A stretch of DNA of 64,000 nucleotides from Papilionanthe hookeriana x Papilionanthe teres (taxonomy: Eukaryota > Streptophyta > Magnoliopsida > Asparagales > Orchidaceae), in the NCBI GenBank assembly GCA_022702705.1, contig CM040430.1:18237310-18301309 (forward strand), read 5' to 3'. A program made the position numbers and the translations under genes. The notes beneath the pieces are model-generated. The model saw only the letters and a list, made by a program, of their open reading frames with translations, was not told where the DNA came from and ran no database searches. Position 1 is the stretch's first letter; every line of letters begins with the position of its first letter. Below, piece by piece: positions 58,130-64,000 of this stretch.

Positions 58130-61100
58130 TGTCGAGGTTTAGTTTTCCTCCTAGGATGCAGGGTTCAGCCTTAGGAGCTTCCCAGAACGATCTTAGATTC
58201 CCAGCCTTGGACCCCCCTCGTCTTAGAATGCTTGAAACCACTTCGACGCTCTTTTGGAATCCGGACGGAATCACGACCTCTTGCTCGCGAGTGGTAGGTT
58301 GGAATTAGCGTTAGGACTCGAATTGAGTTCTATAGGACCACTTGGACCTTAGGGTAGCCTTGTGCACACTTTACGCACCCGCGAGCACAAGTTCCTCGAG
58401 CCCGGCCTCGACGTCTTCAAATTCTCGCGACGGATTAAGATCGGAAGTCGGAATGTCGGAACGAGCGCCGTCGAGGTCGAAATTTCGACGAAATCGAATT
58501 TGACGCACTTTCGACTCGGCCAGGTGACGAGGTTCTCCGAACGACCTCGGATCGCGAAACGGAGCTGCGCCATTGCGTCGGGACGTCGAATTTGCTTAGG
58601 AAAAGACGTATAACTTGTCGTGTTTGGAGCGCGGACCGCGCGACGCGAAATTTGTACCAATTTTTATTAAATAAATCTTATATTTTCTATTTAAATCCCA
58701 TTTTTAAACCACTAACCCCACTCTCTCATCCGGGCTCGCCTTTTCTTCTCTCTCTCGGTCCGATCCCGCTTCTACGGCTCCTGCCGCGAGCTCGGACCTT
58801 AGTCCGCTGTACCTTCTCGCCACTTCCCCTAGCGGCACCTGCTCATGGCGAGACCCCTTTCGGCCTTCCACTGCACTCCGCTGTCGCCCTTTTCGGCGAC
58901 TTTGTCGCCACTCTCTCCCTCTCCTCTTTCTCTGTAGAGACGCCAGGAGTAAGTGGGACGGCTTCTTCTTGCTCTTCTTCTTGAGGCCGAGTTTATAAAA
59001 GCCTCTTTTGGATTAGGTTTAAGGTTGGCGCTCTTGATTTTTGTTCGAGTGGTGTTGTGTGTTGCCATTGCCTTACCTCTCCTCCTCTCCTCTCTCTTCC
59101 TCTGCGTTGCTCGCGGTTCTCCACGAGCTTGTGTTCGAGTTAAGGTACGGGTCTCGTTGGCCTTGCTCCTTGAAATTTGCTGAAGTCGGGTGATCGGGTT
59201 TTGGCTTGGTTTGCGTCCTTTGGTCTAGGTGTCGCATTTCGATGCTTTGCTAGGATACACTGAGTATGAGTTCTTTGACAGATTTTCACGTATGAGCATT
59301 TACGTATTCTCGTCTTAGAGTTGGGCGTGGTTATACGTATTAAAGTGGCATCTTGTTGCTCCTCTCTCTTCTTTACTCACTCTAACTTGATGTGGAGCAT
59401 GGAATGGTTTGTTTAGTTTTATATATGCATGTGGAGCTTGCTTCTTGCTCTTCTTACCTCTTCTTTACCAAAGAGCATGTCAGGGAAAGATTTAAGTTGA
59501 TTTAAAAAGAACTACATGCTCATTTTCATTTGAAATACATTAAGGCTTATGCTTGGATATGTAGGATGTATGGAAATGCTTGTTGAAACTTTATGTTTAG
59601 TTGAGTTTTTTTTAGCCTGTCTTGGCTCATTGTGATCTTGTTTAAAAGTAAATTCTATTTCATTTTAAAGAGAGCTTTGGAAGTCTGTCTTGGTGGCTTT
59701 GTATTCTCGGTCCTGCCCTCCCCCTGCTACTTTCTCTGGACTGTTTTGAGTTTTGCTGTTTTTTTCTTGCTCTCGGTTTTTGGGGCTGTTTTGGCTTGCG
59801 GGCTGGGTCGATCCTCACGGCCGGGTAGTGGCTCGGGTTTGGCTTTGTATAGATTTGGATTTGGTCCTGTGGTGAGCATTCATCTAGGCCTTGGAGTTGG
59901 GCTATGTTTGTTTGGCTATGTTGGCTTATGAAATTGGTTGGACGAATTTGGAGGCATCTCTTATTTGCTTCGATTAATTCTTGAAATTTCAATGTTGAGG
60001 CTTGCTTGAAGTTGTGTTTTAAGCTCGATTTAAGGTGATGTTTGGGGCTCGGGTCTTGACTTTGTAGTGAGCCGGTTGCACCTTCGTTTGGAGCCTATAG
60101 ATGGCTCGGGTTTGAGTTTGGTTGGGCTTTGTTTGGGTTGATTTGCTTGGTTTGTCTAGTGATTTTAATCTTGAGCATTTTGTGGCGAGCCGAGGCTTGA
60201 TGTATTCGGCTCCCTAGAGCCTAGCAGTGAGTTTCTTTGTGAAATTTGGAGTTTGGTGGGAGGGGGCTTTACCTCTTATGGTTCTCATCTTTGTGATTTT
60301 GGGGTCTGTGGGTTTCGGCTTGGTATGTATCTCGGCTGAGAGCTTTAATAGGTGTGGGGATGCTCCTTCTTCCTTATTTCTTACTACATGTTATTTGTGA
60401 GATGATTTGGATACATGTAGGCATGTTTCTTATTTGCCTCGACCAATATTTGATGGTTAAATGTTGAAATTGATGAAGTTATACAAAGTTGGAATTGTGG
60501 CGATCATGTGATAAATTGATATCGGAATTGATGGGCCTTGTTTCACGCTTGTTTAAGTGCCTTGAATTTTATGAAAATTGAAAAAAGAAGAAAGAAGAAG
60601 AAGAGAGGGAAGTGAAGGGTTAAGCCTTGGTACTTTGTGGTAGTACTCACTAGTTTAGTGACTCGGGATTCGGTATCAGGGCGACGGCGAGCTTCTTTTC
60701 TTTATTTTATTTCATTTTATCTTCATTTATGATTTTACCGTTATTTGGGAAAACGGGGAGTGTGTTCTTGGGGTCCAGTCTTCACCTTCTCGAGAGTGTC
60801 GAGATGCCTTTAGTCTTTTTTATAGGACATGTAAGGTCGGTCGGGAGGTCGGGTGATTACTTGTCTTTTCTCTCGCTTTTCCTTGACCCTCGTCCCTAGT
60901 TTTCGCGCTTGTTTCTTAGCTTAACACAGCACATACGGGGGACATGTAGGTGTGCATATATACCTCCTTGGGTTATATATAGGCACGTCAACAAGTTGTA
61001 AGTGCGGTGGGGACGATTGATGCGGCTGCAAAACGAGAAAAATTACGAGAGCACGTAGAATGGGGCCGCTGCATCTCGGAGACTGCAGCAGAGTAGAGCG

Positions 61101-63129
61101 GGAATCGCGGAACAGATTCGGCCGTCGCTGGGGTTTCTACTTGCAGACGATCCCAAAGTTCGTAGTCACAGTCTATGTAGGTAGTCGACGCAGTGGTTGA
61201 AATGTTTTAAAGCAAAAAAATACGTATGTTTGAAAAATACGAAATCTACTCCACTACTACGCGGCCTACCTACCTACAGCTTTTGCTTGCATGAAAACAA
61301 AAAAATGATGAAATGTGTGAAAACTTATAAAAGTCCACGGTTGGTTATTCGAGTCGGATTAGGGTGACGCATACGTAGAAAGTTGGGATAGTAGTCGGCA
61401 CTCGAGTCGGATATTAGCACGGCTACTGAGTCGAAACACCAGCCGTGCTTACGGGTCATTTGTAGGTTTCTTCTAGTGTTTTCGTGTTTTCCTACGGTTT
61501 TGCTTTGTTTTCGTGCGTTACTTTTCTCGGAGTTTTCTACGGACGTTCTTTTTCTTGCTTTCTCGATTTCTAGTCTTCTTTTACGATTTTCTTCGTTTCT
61601 CGACGTTTTCTGCCGTCTTTCTTTCGCTTATCGTATCGGGTTTACGTACTTTGTCTTCTTTCTCATACCGTAGTACTACCTGTTTAGCTAGGTTGTTTTC
61701 ACCTACTACTCCTGCTCCTCGCTCTTTTGATATCTGACATTGTTACGGGAAATAAATAAGAAAAAGACATAAAAATAGTCATAAACAAGTAACGGCAGCA
61801 TCGAGGATAAGCGGATCATACTGGTACTCACGTGACACGGTCTTTACTTTCTTTCTTTGTTGTACTGCTTTCTTTTTAGCGATATATTCCTGCTAGACTG
61901 CAGCTTCGTTTACTTTTTGCTTACATACACTGTAGCGTGCTTTACTTTCTTTGCACTCTTTCTGCTAGCATAGCTTGCATACTTTTGATACGTACACTGT
62001 CTAGCATGCTTACTTTCGATGTATCTGCACTTGTTTAGTATGTTTCTTTGTTTAATCTGTTACGCAGCGTCTTCATTCTTGTTCTTTTCTACTACTCTAT
62101 CACTGATTGCACACACTCACTTGAAAATAAAAATAATTTGCGTATCGACTTTAATTCAAAGCTTAAGCACTAAATCGCGATCTTCAGCGACGTGGAGCAT
62201 GGAGCATGGTGCGTAACACGACCATCTTCTTAACAAAACCTGTATCTCCGTCAATGAAACCCCTTCTTTAGTTTAAATAACAACGCCTAGGTTTCGAGGT
62301 AGTCACGCCCGTGCGACATAAACCCTCACTGCTTTTTCAGGCGCTTGCACACCCCTTCGTGCGATATAAGCCCTAATCCGCTTAGGTTTAGAGGTTGTCG
62401 CCTCATACGACGTAAACCCTCCTGTCTTTCGGGTAGTTTGCGTAGCCGGGCGTTATGCGAACGTAATCCCTATAATTAATTTGCGGGATTGAAATCAAAA
62501 TAAAATCTCTTTCCAAAATTTAAAACCCAACCTTGGGATAGTCACGGGACGTCCTCGAGGTCCTCCTCGAGATCCGTGACATCCTCTACCCTTCTTTCCT
62601 TCGACTCCGAAACAAATGTTCCTCCTCGCACCTTTCACCTATTGGATTTCTTACTCTCGAATTTCGTTGAAAAACCTACCCTTTGACTTCGTGAAGATAG
62701 AAACCGAGATTCAAATCGAGAGTTCTCTCGGGTGACTTCGGTCATTCGAGGGGTAATTAGCTATGAGGGCTTGCTACATAGGGAGTTTTAAAGACCCGAG
62801 ATAATATAAGCACTTATTTGATCCTTTTGTATTAAATAGGGAATTTATCAGTCACGCATAAAGGTTCGCAGACCAGAACGGATGTCATGAATTTTGTGGT
62901 TTATTTGATCGAGCGATATTGTCGAGTAGGGTGTCTATTCTTCGGAATAGATGCGTTACTCGCGATATCGCGCTCGTTCATTCAAACCACTTAACGAATG
63001 GGATCCGTCCTTTCCAAATTCTCATATTTTAAAATTTAAAATTTTATTTTCAAAAATCAATGCGTATATATATAAATTAAATTAAATTTCCAAAAGAACG
63101 CTTTCCAAAGCCCCTTAAAGCGGCCGACA
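58130..63129 (+). repeat. 3' LTR (about 5.0 kb) of the giant gypsy
   Basis: TGTCGAGG..CCGACA ends. Repeats the 5' LTR in full, including the TATA box (58994-59000) and the AT-rich end. Differences are largely small indels in C/G-bearing words. Confidence 0.9.
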
Positions 63130-63649
63130 TACATTTATACTGTTTTATTGTATTTATTACTAACATGCATACTATTTCATTCTTATTACGTTACTGTAGT
63201 TTAAAAGTTTGATTATTTATTGACAATTATAGTTCACTTTTTTCTAAATTGATATTTCAGATTTAATCATTTGTTTATAAGTTGAGTAATTGAGAAGCAA
63301 ATATTTATAAAAGACATGAGCAATCATAACTATCATAAATTTAACTGTATTACTTTAATATATTCTTTTTAGTGTCTCTTTCAATTTTTTTTTTGAATTG
63401 TTAATTATTAGTGAGAATATGAAAAAAAAAATTTAATTTCACCATCCGACCCAACCATCCATTATCACATTAAAAATTCTAAGTTCCGGGCTGGGTCTTA
63501 TAACTAAAAGGGTTTTCCTCCATGGCTGTGATCACTATCAATTCAGCCACTACAACCATGACCACCATGATGACCTAAAGCAAGGTTAATTTGGTTGAAA
63601 ACCAATTTAGAGTTGAAAGCTCAATAATTCCATGAGCTCATGATACCAT
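63130..63649. other. AT-rich sequence, probably 5' gag side of a minus-strand copia
   Basis: 63130-63470 is AT-rich with no gene. 63480-63649 lies just inside the primer-binding site described next and may be the leader of that element; no gag motif is legible. Confidence 0.3.
63636..63648 (-). promoter_or_regulatory. primer-binding site of a minus-strand LTR element
   Basis: Minus strand reads TGGTATCATGAGC, the tRNA-iMet site TGGTATCAGAGC with one extra base. It adjoins an LTR end at 63650. Confidence 0.5.
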
Positions 63650-64000
63650 TGTGATACTAAGGATTGTGGAAACTGACATCATTTGAAATTGTACAAGATA
63701 GAGTGAGAGATAAAGTCCAAAGAGATATTTGGCAATAAGAAAATGATTATTCTATTTCTCCAAATTGTAGGATCACTGGTATTAAAGCATGTAATGTAGA
63801 AGTATATCTCACTTATCCAGTAGGGCACTGTAGAACCAAAAACAAATAAGAAAACACAATTATTTCTTCAATTTATCAAAAAAGATACCCAAATATAAAT
63901 AAATCACCATATTTATAAGTGAAACTCCTGCCAACTAAGGTAAAAATGAACATACAAGCCTTGAAGTCTTCCAGAAAATAATAATAAAGCATAGGTACAT
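63650..64000 (-). repeat. partial LTR of a copia-like element leaving the window
   Basis: Starts TGTGATACTAAGG on the plus strand, directly beside the primer-binding site, so on the minus strand this is the 3' end of a 5' LTR. The rest lies beyond 64000. Copia rather than gypsy is only a guess from the primer site. Confidence 0.4.

Larger units (their letters stand above)
40344..63129 (+). mobile_element. giant Tat-lineage (Ogre/Retand-like) Ty3/gypsy retrotransposon
   Basis: About 22.8 kb with direct LTRs of about 5.0 kb (40344-45378 and 58130-63129) that start TGTCGAGG; the right one ends CGACA, forming the short inverted ends. Internal order: primer-binding site, 1.5-kb leader, gag, protease, RT, RNase H, second (archaeal-type) RNase H, integrase, then 3.9 kb before the 3' LTR. 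Two RNases H in this order define the Tat clade, and size matches its Ogre-like members. All coding parts are frame-broken as written. No target-site duplication is visible (CCTTT versus TACAT). Confidence 0.9.

Overview
The window looks like repeat-rich nuclear DNA of a flowering plant. The evidence is the element families: Ty1/copia and Ty3/gypsy LTR retrotransposons (including a Tat/Ogre-type giant), an L1-type LINE with a DUF4283 first ORF, a tRNA-derived SINE and small inverted-repeat elements (MITEs), plus one host gene fragment with short GT-AG introns. No bacterial, organellar or rRNA/tRNA genes were seen. All calls come from reading the sequence by eye; no database search or alignment program was run.

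Layout. 1-2883: AT-rich, no firm gene. 2884-7745: a minus-strand non-autonomous LTR element full of tandem repeats. 8150-11335: a truncated, decayed copia copy (plus strand). 12403-13288: the last three exons of an ABC1/ADCK-type atypical kinase gene (minus strand), with a MITE in its last intron. About 40 bp before the first of these exons a second decayed copia element begins (13333-18473). A 4.5-kb block with two minisatellites (18474-22999), probably the LTR of a large minus-strand element, separates it from a further copia 3' end (23010-23273).

24537-30249 and 37312-40343 are two related minus-strand gypsy elements that keep LTRs, gag and small parts of pol but lack most of RT and integrase. 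The first has another LTR-like insert within its own 3' LTR. Between them lie an ORF1-only LINE (about 31874-33746), a SINE with an 18-bp target-site duplication (33870-33981) and a Harbinger-like MITE (34509-34707).

40344-63129 is a giant Tat-lineage gypsy element of about 22.8 kb with two LTRs of about 5 kb each. Its order is long leader, gag, protease, reverse transcriptase, RNase H, a second archaeal-type RNase H, integrase, then an unusual 3.9 kb before the 3' LTR. Its reading frames break often. Many LTR-LTR differences are 1-4 base indels in C/G-containing words while long A/T-rich stretches are nearly identical, so consensus errors may explain part of the breakage. The right edge (63650-64000) enters another minus-strand, probably copia-type, LTR.

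The elements are layered: the giant gypsy lies in the 5' LTR of a smaller gypsy, an LTR-like insert lies in the LTR of its relative, and the second copia lies next to or within the kinase gene. The only host gene signal is the kinase 3' end.
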